From assembly GCF_000227135.1 (NCBI RefSeq), contig NC_018252.1, positions 667,230 through 731,229 on the forward strand: a stretch of 64,000 nt of DNA. Direction: 5' to 3'. The stretch is from Leishmania donovani (taxonomy: Eukaryota > Euglenozoa > Kinetoplastea > Trypanosomatida > Trypanosomatidae). Below, piece after piece: positions 30,395-40,959 of the stretch. Within the stretch, counting starts at the first letter, position 1. Every line of letters starts with the position of its first letter. Both the position numbers and the translations under genes were made by a program. Below the pieces are notes generated by a model. The model did not search any database, was not told where the DNA came from, and saw only the letters and a list, made by a program, of their open reading frames with translations.

Positions 30395-33300
30395 CTAGTA
30401 GACACACCTGCAGTCACAGCCCTTCGGGCAACACCGCACTGTGGGGTCGTTCCACCAGCTGCTGATGTGCTCCACGTGCCCGCCGTGCCCGCAGCGAGCG
30501 CACTGAACGACGAGGCAGCCTTCCTCCCGCAACGTCCTCGGCGTCGCGCGCGTCGCTTCCGGACCACTTTTAGAGCTTGCCGTGCCGTCGACAGGGCGAC
30601 CGTCATCCCTGTCCTTTTTCCGCCGCAGCGTGTCTGAATCCCTCTCCACCGAGGCGGCGGCGTGCGAGCGGTGTCGCATCTCCGTCAGCGGCGCTGACGC
30701 CGCCGTAGCGCTGCCGCTTCCACTGACGTCTGCGTGGGTGACGGTGTTGCGGAGCAGCGACAGGCCGCACACGGCGCAGACGCTGATTGGGGCATGCACG
30801 CGACGGCACATCTCCGCCGAGGACGCCACGAGCGGCGCTAACGGGAGGAGGCCAGCTGGCGCACAGGCAGCAGTACATTTCGAAGGGTCGCTATGAATGA
30901 GGCAGGTATGCGCCGCGGTTGCGATGCGGTCATCTGCGGCGCTGGCGCGGTGGTGCCCGCAGACCTCACCCCTCTGCAAGAGTGGCAGCAGGCGCTGGAG
31001 CGAAAACCGCACGAGCCGAACCTCGCACAGCAACGTGTGCTCTTGCGCGACAGCCAGCACCCGCTCTGTGAAGCTAACCACCTCGATCAATTCAGCCAAG
31101 TGCCGGCGACGCAACTGCGAGGGTGGATTACCTCCCACCGCCGGCTGGTCGCTGTCTGCGGGCAGGATGCTGACGGGGACGCGACCGCGGCCGCTTCGTC
31201 CACCGCTGCCGGGCTCCGCTTGCCGCCCACTGTCAACCTGCTGCAGCACGCCCGGGAGCAGCAGCGAGCACACCGCTAACCCGGCCCAAAACGGAAGCCG
31301 CCTATCTCGCAGTGCGCGCACCGTCTCCATCAGCGCAGGCCAGAGCACCACGCCCACGTACAACACCCCCGTGGACGGCGTGCCGACGTTCTTGGCGAGC
31401 CGTCGGAGGACCTGCAAGAGGTCGCTCACATCTGGAAGCCGCAGCGCCTTCGCCAGTTTCGCGTTCGCGTGTAGCGTCGCGTTAGCTGTCTTGCCGCTGA
31501 ACAAGCGCACGCTGTCCCACCCGCACTTGTACATGGTGCCCAGCACGTGGGCAGGAAGCACATAGCTGGGCAATGCCTTGCCCAGTTCAAACTGCGACGT
31601 GCAGCTCACCACCGTGCCAGCGCGCATCTTTTCAGTCCCATCGGCATCCTGAGGCCCCGCGTAGATGTGTCGTAGGCACAACGGCAATCGACGAAACGGA
31701 GGCCGCAGTGCCGTCGCGCCGGACCCATCGCCGTTGCTGCCGGCGGTAGTGGTACTCACCCCATGGCGCGCGCGACGCGCCGGCATCGGCGTGCCCAACA
31801 CCGCCACGTCACCCTGTGGCAGGAGCACCGCCATGAAGCTCTTGGCAGGGCGCCGGCGAGAGGGGTAGAGAACTGAGACTCCGGCGCCTGCACCGGTTGC
31901 CACGACACCGCTGCTCACACCACCACCAGTCGCAGCCGCCGCCCCCGGCGCCGGCGCGGGGACTGACGCAGTCGAGGATGTCGCTCCACCATACAGAGCA
32001 CCGCCCCCAATAGCGGCAGACGCGCTAGTCGATGCTGCCGTTGATTGCGCGGAAGGGCTGCTCGCTGCCACGCTGGTGCCCACCATCTTGCTCGACGCTG
32101 CCGCGGCAGCTGCGGCCGATCCTGGCAGGGAACCGCCAGCCACAGGGGCTGAGACACCAACGGCGGTCGCTGCCGCCGCCGCGACAGCAGCGCCACCGCC
32201 GCCACTAAGGTGCATGCTCGTCATGACTGGCGGCACGCGGGCGCTGCCACCGCCGTAGGCCATCGCAATCCGAGAGGGGAGGATAAGGTGGTGCACGTCG
32301 AGCTCCACGGCACTCCAGTAGCGCAGCAGCATTGCAAAATCAAGCAGAAAAGGATATGTTTTGTTGATGCCGCTGCCGTACTGGTGCTCCTGGCCACCAC
32401 GCACATTCGCAGTCGCATTGCTCGCCATCATCGACACCAGAGAAGGGGAGGACAGGATGAACGAATCGCCCGTGCCGGCGCGCGCCTCGGCAATCCATCG
32501 TAAGAGACGGCGCCCCACATCGGACACGACGAATGCGGTGAGCGTTGGCGTTGCCGTGTCGGCCACCCTCGAGGCGGTGCCGTCCGCCCTGCCGTGATCA
32601 CTGAAAGGGAAGGAGCTGTCGGGCGGACCGGCCGTGCCGCATGCCCCGTCCCCCGCCCCGCTGCGGGTATACCACACGGGGGAGCTGGTGCGGCTCCTGG
32701 ACGTGCTTCCATGCAGCTGATGAGGCTGGGACCTGCCACTGCTGCTTCCGCCGGTGGTGCTGCCGCGGTGATGACCCGCGGTGACGGCCCAGGAGGAGGT
32801 TGAATGATCGCCCACACCGCCGAACGAGACTTCCTCGAACAGCTGCCACTGACATGGCTCGCTTGGATAGCGAGCCGGGAAGACAACTTCGAGAGCCGCG
32901 GTGGCGATGAGGAGCGGTAGACCTGAAGCGCCCGAGGGCGAGGCGGCGTCCATGCCGGCGTTGCTGTGGGAAGCGAGGCTGGCCACATGGGCGCCCGACA
33001 AGGCACCGGGGCCACTCGCCAGTTTGCCGCGACTACTGTTTGCGGTAGGAACGCGCTGGTTGCTAACTCCACCGACGCCGAGACGCCCTTCTGCACTCGC
33101 ATGATTGACGTGTCTGCTCGTAGCAGACGACGTCGTGGCTGCGGTGCCCGCACGAGCCGCTGCGCCGACTCCTGCGCCTGGGCCGCGATGACGGCCGTGC
33201 TGCGAAAGCCACTCCAGGGGCCGAGATAGCTCCATCAGCACCGCGCAGGTGCCTTGACGCGGTCGCTGCACCGGGTTTGAAAGCACAGCGTAGGCATGCA

Positions 33301-33493
33301 CGCCACGGGTAAGTGTTCCTTGACTGCTGCGTAAGTTGCTCGACAACTGTGGATAGTGGCGGAACGGCCCTATGAAGTCCCCACTTTCGTCTGAATCTCC
33401 TTCACTGGCGTACAGGTCGACGTGGAAGTGCGCCAGCTGACGCGCAACGGCCAAGTCTCGCTCGACGGCGCACAGGAGAGCCTGTGAGAGCAT
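30395..33493 (-). CDS. WDR59/GATOR2-like protein with RWD and C-terminal zinc finger but no beta-propeller
   Basis: 1032 residues from the ATG at 33493. The frame continues upstream but that part is repeat-derived. The N-terminal 200 residues look like an RWD domain broken by Ser/Gly-rich inserts; its hallmark is LEVVFPARYPSEPCQW, matching the V-x-F-P-A-x-Y-P motif of WDR59. The middle holds long Ala/Ser/Gly stretches (about 440-570) and then a helical region. A first zinc-binding pair CAVC is near 900. The last 45 residues, CARCGHGGHVEHISSWW then CCPKGCDCRC, are the RING-like finger typical of WDR59, WDR24 and MIOS. Family knowledge: these proteins form GATOR2/SEACAT, which relays amino-acid status to TORC1 at the lysosome. 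The WD40 propeller that starts the family's proteins is absent. Assignment to this family is good; the orthologue is uncertain. Confidence 0.72.
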   Translation of the reverse strand: MLSQALLCAVERDLAVARQLAHFHVDLYASEGDSDESGDFIGPFRHYPQLSSNLRSSQGTLTRGVHAYAVLSNPVQRPRQGTCAVLMELSRPLEWLSQHGRHRGPGAGVGAAARAGTAATTSSATSRHVNHASAEGRLGVGGVSNQRVPTANSSRGKLASGPGALSGAHVASLASHSNAGMDAASPSGASGLPLLIATAALEVVFPARYPSEPCQWQLFEEVSFGGVGDHSTSSWAVTAGHHRGSTTGGSSSGRSQPHQLHGSTSRSRTSSPVWYTRSGAGDGACGTAGPPDSSFPFSDHGRADGTASRVADTATPTLTAFVVSDVGRRLLRWIAEARAGTGDSFILSSPSLVSMMASNATANVRGGQEHQYGSGINKTYPFLLDFAMLLRYWSAVELDVHHLILPSRIAMAYGGGSARVPPVMTSMHLSGGGGAAVAAAAATAVGVSAPVAGGSLPGSAAAAAAASSKMVGTSVAASSPSAQSTAASTSASAAIGGGALYGGATSSTASVPAPAPGAAAATGGGVSSGVVATGAGAGVSVLYPSRRRPAKSFMAVLLPQGDVAVLGTPMPARRARHGVSTTTAGSNGDGSGATALRPPFRRLPLCLRHIYAGPQDADGTEKMRAGTVVSCTSQFELGKALPSYVLPAHVLGTMYKCGWDSVRLFSGKTANATLHANAKLAKALRLPDVSDLLQVLRRLAKNVGTPSTGVLYVGVVLWPALMETVRALRDRRLPFWAGLAVCSLLLPGVLQQVDSGRQAEPGSGGRSGRGRVPVSILPADSDQPAVGGNPPSQLRRRHLAELIEVVSFTERVLAVAQEHTLLCEVRLVRFSLQRLLPLLQRGEVCGHHRASAADDRIATAAHTCLIHSDPSKCTAACAPAGLLPLAPLVASSAEMCRRVHAPISVCAVCGLSLLRNTVTHADVSGSGSATAASAPLTEMRHRSHAAASVERDSDTLRRKKDRDDGRPVDGTASSKSGPEATRATPRTLREEGCLVVQCARCGHGGHVEHISSWWNDPTVRCCPKGCDCRCVY

Positions 33494-33896
33494 CCCGCCT
33501 GTGAAAAGAGAGTCTCTGAGGTGAAGAAGAGGGGGAAGGGCGTGGGCTGTTGGGCGCTCCGCGTATCGGACGCAATGAACGATAAAATGATGAAGAGTTA
33601 TCGCAAGGTATGCAGACGGAGATATATATATATATATAGATATTGTGTGTCGGGAGGGCGGCGGCTCTGCAGCTAGGGAGCAGCTAAGTGCATAGAGCAC
33701 AAGAGGAGGCAAGCTCGACAGGCGTGGAAGGCCCCACTGGAAGACGGCCCCCCAGGTGCGTGTGCGTAGGTGTATGTGTGCGTGTGATGTTTGGCTAGGG
33801 AGTACCGAAAAGCCCACCGACGCAAGCAAGGCGTGAGTAGGGGAGGACGTCCGGCACTCGTCGCTTCGGTGATGCCCTCCGCACTGTGTCTCACCG
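33494..33896. other. Spacer upstream of the WDR59-like gene
   Basis: No gene seen. A TA run at about 33622-33640 lies about 130 bases upstream of the start codon. Confidence 0.55.
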
Positions 33897-34088
33897 TCAC
33901 CCCCGCATGGACCGATGCGTCAACAGGTTTCCTACCCCTGCTTCTGACCCTTCAGTGAGCGCAGACTGGGTTGTGGTCGGCTCCGATGTTTGCGTAGTAG
34001 ACGCGCGCACAGAAGTGAGCCACACAGCAAGCAGCAAGAGGGAGAGGGGCATGGGGGCGAACATGAAGAGGGACAGCATGGATCGCAT
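33897..34088 (-). CDS. Possible small secreted peptide (63 codons)
   Basis: An ATG-started 63-codon frame encodes what looks like a good signal peptide: a short start, a hydrophobic core (MPLSLLLLAVWLTSVRA) and an Ala-x-Ala-like cleavage region near residue 30. A Thr/Ser-rich tail follows, beginning STTQTSEPTTTQ. Composition differs from the repeat frames in other spacers. No family is recognised and no expression evidence is available. It could be chance within the long 5' region of the WDR59-like gene. Confidence 0.3.
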   Translation of the reverse strand: MRSMLSLFMFAPMPLSLLLLAVWLTSVRASTTQTSEPTTTQSALTEGSEAGVGNLLTHRSMRG

Positions 34089-35075
34089 GCGTATGTAGGG
34101 CCTTCCGACACCGTCACGGAGGCGGCGACGGGGACACTGCGCATGCGCGTTGTCTCAACAGGCACTGCCGTAGAGAGGAAAACACCTAAACCAAGAGAAA
34201 CAAAACGAAAGACAAACGTTGCCGTGCTCAAGGGGCCACGCACAGCAAGAGGATTCGAGGGCAGCACAAGACCATCTCTCCGCTGCGTTCCCGATTTCGA
34301 TGCCGAAGAGCACCTTCATTGGATTGCCCACGCTTTTGTTGATTCTATTTTCGCCCCCCCCCTTTCGGCGTTGTCATGAGGCGTAACGCCTCTCCTGCAA
34401 AGGACGGACACGAACACGCGTGAACGCACAGACTTCTGACACCGACTCGCAAGCACTCATGTGGGCGCGCTGCTGCCACGGATCTGCGTCTGTGGGTCGA
34501 TGTCTGTGCATGCGTGGAGGCGGGCTGGGGTTCTTCTGTGGGAGGGGCGGCATGTGCCCCAGTGCCGGAAAGTGCTGCCCGACACGCGAGGCAACGACAA
34601 CGACAGGGGCCACGGCAGAGGCACCATCACACGCACAAACACACGTACATACACAGGCATGTATAGATACACAGACATACATGCATACACACACATGCAT
34701 GCACATACACACACCTCTACACACGCGCAGAAAGAAATAATACTAGACTGTGAAGAAGGGCAGTGACAGCACACAAACTCAGGCGAAAGAAGCGACAGCA
34801 GGGCTAACGGAAAATATGCGGAGGACGTTGCGCGAAGATGTGATGCGCGCACAGGGAGGCAGACAGCGGGGACACGCCAAACGCACCGCCCATGCATATC
34901 ATGTCGCGCCATCAACGTTTTTTTTGTTGTTGTTTTGCACCCGCTGTGGGGCAGGCAGCTAGCATTTTTGTGTGTGTGTGTGCTGGCTCATTCCTCGCGA
35001 AAAGACGAAGCACCGCCTGCTTACACCTGCCCGAGCATTCTCTCTCTCCCGCTATTTCGTGTGGCTGCTTGCCGG
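34089..35075. other. Intergenic spacer
   Basis: About 1 kb without a credible gene. It contains CA/TA-type alternating sequence at about 34627-34725 and a T run at 34918-34924. Confidence 0.55.
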
Positions 35076-35924
35076 CTATGCAAACTCGTCGGATGGCTGC
35101 GGGCCGTATACGACTTTCTCGCCAAAGACGGACCGAGCACGCCACTCATCCATGACGCGCTCTTCCACCTCGGGCTCGATGAACTTGCGATAGAACCAGG
35201 TGCGGCGCATCGACACCTGCCTCCAGTAGTTGTGGAGTCGCACCTGCGCCTTGCAGTAGAACTTCATGAGCTGTTCCTCCGTAACCTCCAGCATCGCCGG
35301 GCCGGCGCCGGAGAAGTACATCTCCTCCGCCTGCAACGCTGTCACCGGCTTGCCCTCGTTCTTGAGTCGCTTCACCTCCTTCTCGATGGCGGCGTACAGC
35401 TCCTCGCGGAACGCCGTCGGGGGCTTGAAGTCGATGTCTGCCCATTGCCCACCGCTGTACCCCTTGATCTGCGGGAAGCGCACCAAGCCCTTGGTCAAAT
35501 CCGGCACGTCGTTACGGTTGACATCGTAGAACTTCAGCCCCGGCGTGCGGGTGGCGGCTTGATGGCAGAGCATCTCGAAGACCTTGTCCACAGCATTGCA
35601 CGCGGTGCAGTTGTTCTGGTGATAGCGCACCACCATCACATCATCCGTCTTTGAGAAGTAGTCGAGCTTCTCCCTCATCTCCTCCACGGACGTGATGGGC
35701 TTGACGCACCTTGTCGGGAAGGTTGCCCAAATCGGGTTCAGCGCCATGCCGTTGCCGGTGACGAGGTCGCTGCGGACGCCAGCGCTGTTCATCATGAGCG
35801 ACTTCATCTTGTGCGATTCGGACTGGTAGAGCTCGAGCTTCTTGCGGCGGTTCTTGATCTTGTCCACCAAATCCTTTTCCCCCGACTCCGGGGCGCGGAA
35901 AATGTCATCGCCGGAGCCACGCAT
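35076..35924 (-). CDS. Thioredoxin-fold protein with CTAC redox motif
   Basis: 282 residues. A charged helical N-terminus (1-75) leads to a thioredoxin-like core at about 78-195: VMVVRYHQNNCTACNAVDKV with the C-x-x-C pair at Cys106 and Cys109, LKFYDVNRNDVPDL, then a probable cis-proline strand RFPQIKGYSGG. A C-terminal extension of about 85 residues follows, rich in aromatic and basic residues (RLHNYWRQVSMRRTWFYRKF). No signal peptide or classical presequence is seen. The C-x-x-C pair suggests a thiol-redox or metal-binding role. The long basic extension is unlike plain thioredoxin and suggests assembly into a larger complex. I cannot name it further. Confidence 0.82.
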   Translation of the reverse strand: MRGSGDDIFRAPESGEKDLVDKIKNRRKKLELYQSESHKMKSLMMNSAGVRSDLVTGNGMALNPIWATFPTRCVKPITSVEEMREKLDYFSKTDDVMVVRYHQNNCTACNAVDKVFEMLCHQAATRTPGLKFYDVNRNDVPDLTKGLVRFPQIKGYSGGQWADIDFKPPTAFREELYAAIEKEVKRLKNEGKPVTALQAEEMYFSGAGPAMLEVTEEQLMKFYCKAQVRLHNYWRQVSMRRTWFYRKFIEPEVEERVMDEWRARSVFGEKVVYGPQPSDEFA

Positions 35925-38784
35925 GAACGGGGCGTGAAAGGGCGTTGGCGACTAGGGGTGAGGGCTCAGCGAGGAGGGGCACACGGACGGGCCAGCACAC
36001 AGTGCCAGGAATGACACGTGCTATGAGAGAACAACACCGAAAAGAATGGGAGCCCCCCAAGCAAGGCGCAGAGACAGAGAGAGTGTGGCTGTGGGTGGGG
36101 GTGATTTGTTGTACTGCGAGTCGAACGCATGTATGTGCCCACGTGCGACGGCGTTGGCGTGGAGGTTCGCGTGAGTGGGCGGGGGGTGGGAAGGTAGGTG
36201 AGGTTACGACAGAGAAGTAAGAGAGAGTGGGAAGAAGAAGGGGGGGGGGGAGTAAAAGAGAGGATACTGCCTTTCTCCCCCAGTTCTCTTCATCGTTTGC
36301 CCATCACACGCTCCGCAGTCGTGTGCTGGTCGGCTCGTGCTTCGCCGTAGGGGTTTGGGGGGAGGGAAGGGGGACACCGTGAGATGCATCAGACACGTGC
36401 ACGTGCAGCTATACAAAGAGGGAGACGATGGCGATCGATGCAAGGGAGCAGGTATTGCACTTCCACGATGATCGCACTTGCATACGCATGCGTACTCAAG
36501 GACTCCCCAGGGAGAGACTCCGTTGAAGGAATATCATTATCGCGTTCGCGTGTCCTTTTGATAGTGGGCCGCGAAGGGTCGGAGGTGGTGACCACTTCCC
36601 GCTATACAACTGTTGCAGAAACAATTTTTTTTTGTTCTGGGGTTTCGTGCATATATTCTCGTGGAGGATGATATATGGTGGCTGATGGAGTGACGGGTCG
36701 GTGCTGCGGAAGAGGAACACGGTAGGGGGAGGGGGCAGGGGCATAGAAATGGGCCTTTGCGCGCAGATCGTGCTGCTGCTGCATTGACCTCTGCGCCAGC
36801 AGCAAACACCCCCCAGCAACCCCATCTTCTACTTATCCCCCCTCTCTCTTACCCGCAGAAGACGCGCGCACGTGCACCGTCTCACAGCTCCTTTCCATAC
36901 ATGCGCCACACCTCTTGCCCCCTCCTCTTGCTTTCCACAATGGCAACGACAAGTGCTCCCTCGACGCACACACACACACACGCACGCAGGCTACCGCCCT
37001 CGCCCCCGACGCGCCCTCTTACGCCAACGAGAAAGGGAGAGAGGAAGGACTACAACACCAGCGCACTGCAGCGGCGGCGGGATGGGTGGTAGTGGTGGTG
37101 GTGGGAGACTGGATGGAGCAGGCTCCTGTGTACGCACACACACGCACACGCACACGCACACACATGCAACCAACCATCAAGACATGGAAGAAAGCGAAAT
37201 ACGGTAAAGAGGTCAACAGCAAAACTAAAAGTGAACATGGATACATCCTTCAAAGGGAAACAGGTAAGACGCACACACACACACACACGCACACGCACAC
37301 GCACACGCACACGCACACGCNNNNNNNNNNNNNNNNNNNNNNNNNNNNNNNNNNNNNNNNNNNNNNNNNNNNNNNNNNNNNNNNNNNNNNNNNNNNNNNN
37401 NNNNNNNNNNNNNNNNNNNNNNNNNNNNNNNNNNNNNNNNNNNNNNNNNNNNNNNNNNNNNNNNNNNNNNNNNNNNNNNNNNNNNNNNNNNNNNNNNNNN
37501 NNNNNNNNNNNNNNNNNNNNNNNNNNNNNNNNNNNNNNNNNNNNNNNNNNNNNNNNNNNNNNNNNNNNNNNNNNNNNNNNNNNNNNNNNNNNNNNNNNNN
37601 NNNNNNNNNNNNNNNNNNNNNNNNNNNNNNNNNNNNNNNNNNNNNNNNNNNNNNNNNNNNNCACGCACACACACACGCACACGCACACACACACACACAC
37701 ACGCACACGCACACACACACACACACCTTAGCAAAGACGCGGCAGCGCGCTAGGGGAAACGGATCGACGGGTAGGCACCGTATCGACTGGAGACAGAAAC
37801 AAACAACCAGAAGCGAATGAGAGCAACAACGCCGTCTTGCAATACACACACATACACAGATACACACACACACATGCAACTACGACTGGAGACACAGGAA
37901 ATACTCAGCGACGGTGTGTATACCAGAAGAGCCGTGCTTGGTGCTCATGGACAGGGGAAAAGAAGGAAGGGAGGAAGACGGAGAGGGAGAGGAAGGCTGA
38001 TGAGCAACCAATAAACAAATAGGGGCTCTATAAAGGTAAAGAAGAATAGTCATCAAACTCTTATCCACACACTTGCGTGCATATATACATGTGTACATAC
38101 ATATATATATATATATAACAGGCGCCGCGTGTGAATGCGAGAATAAGGCCCGCTTGACGGGGTAAGGGGGAGGGGAGGGAGGGGGGTATCAGCCCCAACT
38201 CCCCCCACACCCACAACCACAGACACATACGCACATGTAACCAATCACACGATCATCCGTATCCGCGGCAGGAACCGATCTGCCCATTTTCTGTTTGTTC
38301 TGCGTAGTTTTCATGTTTCTGGCGTCAGATACTGAAGAGAACAGATGTGCATGTTTCAGCCTTTGTGCGTGCGTGCCTGTAGAACCGGTGTGGGGAGGGG
38401 GATGTAGCGAGACGGGGGAGGCTCTCCTATCTGCCTCCCCTCCCCATATCTTCTCTCGTTGTTTGCGTGCCTGTGTACAGCGTGAAGTCCAAAAAAATTA
38501 AAGGGTCACAGTGAACAGAGCAGACAAACAACAACGGACCAGACAACAACACACACACACAGAAGAGAGCCGACAGCGGCGTCGAGCTGTACATCGACCG
38601 AAAACACACCAAGAGGAAAAGAGAACGCGAAGTTGAAGGCCACAGAGACACACGCACACATACACACACAGACCAGCCCCTACTTATGGAGTGGATAAGA
38701 GAGGTTAAGGAGGCGGAGGAGGGGCCACCGTAGCCGGAGGGTGGAGAGGGAGGAAGGGGCGATGCGAACGGTGCGCTCTCATGA
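35925..38784. other. Long intergenic spacer with a gap
   Basis: 2.9 kb without a credible gene. It includes G runs near 36239-36250, CA/CG tracts around a 341-base gap (37321-37661), and a TA run at 38100-38117. The frames that cross the gap are His-Thr or Cys-Val repeats. Confidence 0.6.
37271..37726. repeat. Long CA/CG microsatellite interrupted by a gap
   Basis: CACACA and CACGCA units fill 37271-37320, continue after the Ns (37321-37661) at 37662-37726, and begin again a little upstream at 37134-37164. The repeat probably continues through the gap and is the longest in the window. Confidence 0.85.
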
Positions 38785-40959
38785 CTACATATCATCATCG
38801 AAGTCATCTGCGTAGGCATCGTTGGCGCCGCTGCCCAGCTCTTCGGCGTCCATGCCCGCTCCGCTGTTCCTGTGCAACGTTTCTGCTGCAGGTGTGACAG
38901 CGGAGGCCAACGCAGGGGCGACCTCCGAGTTTGAAATAGACGAGGAGGGTAACGACGGCGCAGACTGCGCCATCGGCAACGACACGACAGCCGACGACGA
39001 CATCGCTGACCCCCTCCGCTTGTGCTCCGCATCGGCCGCCTTCCTCGGGGAGAGCTCCTCTTCAAACTCGTCCTCGACATCCTCCTTGGAGGCGTCGCTC
39101 TTCCTCGACCCCGCGGCCGGCGATCGCGGCGCGGACGAGGCCACCGACGACTTCTTGGAGGGCAGGTCATCCTCGAAGTTGTCCTCGTCGTACGCGTCGT
39201 CGACTACGTCGCTCTTGGCCTTCACAGCGTCGTCGTCGTGGGCGGCGGCATCCAGCCGATTGTATAGCTGCGGTTCCGCCGCGACGGCACTGTCCGCGGC
39301 GCTATCCTTGAAGAAGCCGTCCTCGCTGTACTTGTCCTCGTCCTCCGCTGGCTTCGCATCCTCGGTGGTCATCAAAGCCTCTCCAGCCCACTGCGCATCC
39401 TCTGGATAGGCTTCCGGCTGGTCCTCGTGCTCTTCAGCCAGCGGCACATCGGCGTCTGCGGCGTCATGCGAGATCATCTTCGAGGAGGACAGGTTCGATG
39501 GCGACGAGCTGTCCTCCTCGTAAGCGTCCGGCTTGGCTGCTTCATCGGCCTTGTCGGCGGCTGGCGGTTCGTTCTCTTCCTCCTCTGTGTATGGCGGCTG
39601 CTGCGGCAGCGGATCCACAGGCGCACCCGCTGCATCGACAGCGGCATCGCTGGAGGCGGAGCTCTTCTCAAACTCATCATCACTGTACACCTCCTTGGCT
39701 TCCTGTTCCGTCTCCTCGAGCGGGTGGACCTCCTCTTGTTCTGGCAGGGCCTGCGCATCGCTGACATCCTTGTGAGAGAGAAAGTAGGCAGCAGCGGACG
39801 ACTTAGACGACGCAGCCGCAGACGACTGGTGGCGCGAAGGCGACACCTCGTGCTCGAAGTCATCATCGCCGTAGGAGTCTTCTGACTTCTCCCCTGCATG
39901 TGCTTGTGCCTCTGCCTGTGCCTCCGCGCGCGCTTCCGCCTTCGCTTGCTCTCTCGCCGCCTCGGCGGCGCGATCGTGATCGGAGCACTGGCGATCGCTG
40001 GAGGACGAGGACGAGGAAGCCGAGGAGGACCTCGAGCTGATGGAGCGCGGGGCGGCCTTCTTCACCGCATCCGCCTTCTCCGCGGCTTCCGTGGGGTAGC
40101 CGGCCTCGTCAAGGTACGTCCTCTCCTCGTCAGCCGCCTCCGGCGCTGCAGGCACCGCGGCTCTGTCCTCCTCAGCGTAGTGCCCCTCGTCGTGACGGCG
40201 GCTTCTGTGGTTGCTGACATCATCGCTGTGGGAGGAAGTACTCCGACTTGTGGCCGCTGACGAGGAGCTTGTCACGTATTCATGGTCTGCGGGCAAGCCG
40301 CCAGCCGCGCGTTCTTCCACATCTACCGCGTGCAACTCGCTGCCTGCTTCATAGTAGCGGTGGCTTGCCGCCGCTGCGGCCTGCTGACGGGATCGCCCGC
40401 CTGCCGCGGCACCGCTCTTACGCTCGCTCAACGGCTTCGTCGGCACACGCCGCGAGTTCTTGGATGCGTTGTGAATCATCGACTGACGCTCCTCTTCCCG
40501 CTGACGACTTTGCTCGCCCTTCCGGGACGCCATTTCCTCCCGCTCCTGATGACGGCGCTGGAGGAAGCGGCGCCGCGCTGCTGCCTTGCGCTGCTGCTCG
40601 ATCTCCTGCTGGCGACGCAGGCGGCGGCGCTGAACGGCGCGCTCGTGAATCAGCATCTCTTTCCGTGCCCAGTAAGGAACCAGGTGTGGGTCCTCCAGGT
40701 CGTTGTAGGGCGGAATGACGCGCTCCTGGATGGGACCCAGTGAGAATTCCACCTGCGGCAGCCGCGGCAACGTTGAAAGCCCGGTGAACTGGGAGTCGGC
40801 CGTGGCCCCTGGACTGGCCGAGCGCACACGCGCCGAGGACGCGTAGAAGCGATGATGCTCCTCATGCCCTGCTCCGCGGGCAGAGAAGCGAGAGTAAGAG
40901 TGGCTTTGCTCCACAGAAGCAGGACGATGGACCTGAATGGAGGGCAGGGTTTTGGACAT
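38785..40959 (-). CDS. Acidic low-complexity protein with repeated Y-x-[DE]-D-x-F-[ED] motifs
   Basis: 724 residues; no family recognised. The N-terminal 100 residues are basic and include a conserved-looking stretch, PPYNDLEDPHLVPYWARKEM. Residues about 100-190 are an Arg/Gln/Glu-rich coiled coil. From about 210 on the chain is Ala/Ser/Glu/Asp-rich and probably disordered. It carries repeated short acidic motifs: YGDDDFE (about 360), YSDDEFE (about 422), YEEDSSS (about 477), YSEDGFF (about 541), YDEDNFE (about 587), VEDEFEE (about 625) and YADDFDD at the C-terminus (about 714). Spacing is 40-65 residues. Similar Y-x-D-D-F-E motifs occur in ciliary and basal-body proteins, so a cytoskeletal or flagellar scaffold role is a guess. 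Ser/Arg context between motifs suggests phosphorylation. Confidence 0.82.
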   Translation of the reverse strand: MSKTLPSIQVHRPASVEQSHSYSRFSARGAGHEEHHRFYASSARVRSASPGATADSQFTGLSTLPRLPQVEFSLGPIQERVIPPYNDLEDPHLVPYWARKEMLIHERAVQRRRLRRQQEIEQQRKAAARRRFLQRRHQEREEMASRKGEQSRQREEERQSMIHNASKNSRRVPTKPLSERKSGAAAGGRSRQQAAAAASHRYYEAGSELHAVDVEERAAGGLPADHEYVTSSSSAATSRSTSSHSDDVSNHRSRRHDEGHYAEEDRAAVPAAPEAADEERTYLDEAGYPTEAAEKADAVKKAAPRSISSRSSSASSSSSSSDRQCSDHDRAAEAAREQAKAEARAEAQAEAQAHAGEKSEDSYGDDDFEHEVSPSRHQSSAAASSKSSAAAYFLSHKDVSDAQALPEQEEVHPLEETEQEAKEVYSDDEFEKSSASSDAAVDAAGAPVDPLPQQPPYTEEEENEPPAADKADEAAKPDAYEEDSSSPSNLSSSKMISHDAADADVPLAEEHEDQPEAYPEDAQWAGEALMTTEDAKPAEDEDKYSEDGFFKDSAADSAVAAEPQLYNRLDAAAHDDDAVKAKSDVVDDAYDEDNFEDDLPSKKSSVASSAPRSPAAGSRKSDASKEDVEDEFEEELSPRKAADAEHKRRGSAMSSSAVVSLPMAQSAPSLPSSSISNSEVAPALASAVTPAAETLHRNSGAGMDAEELGSGANDAYADDFDDDM

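Noticed and set aside
36915..37820. Open frames on both strands across the 341-base gap
   Set aside because: They consist of Ns and CA/CG dinucleotide repeats.
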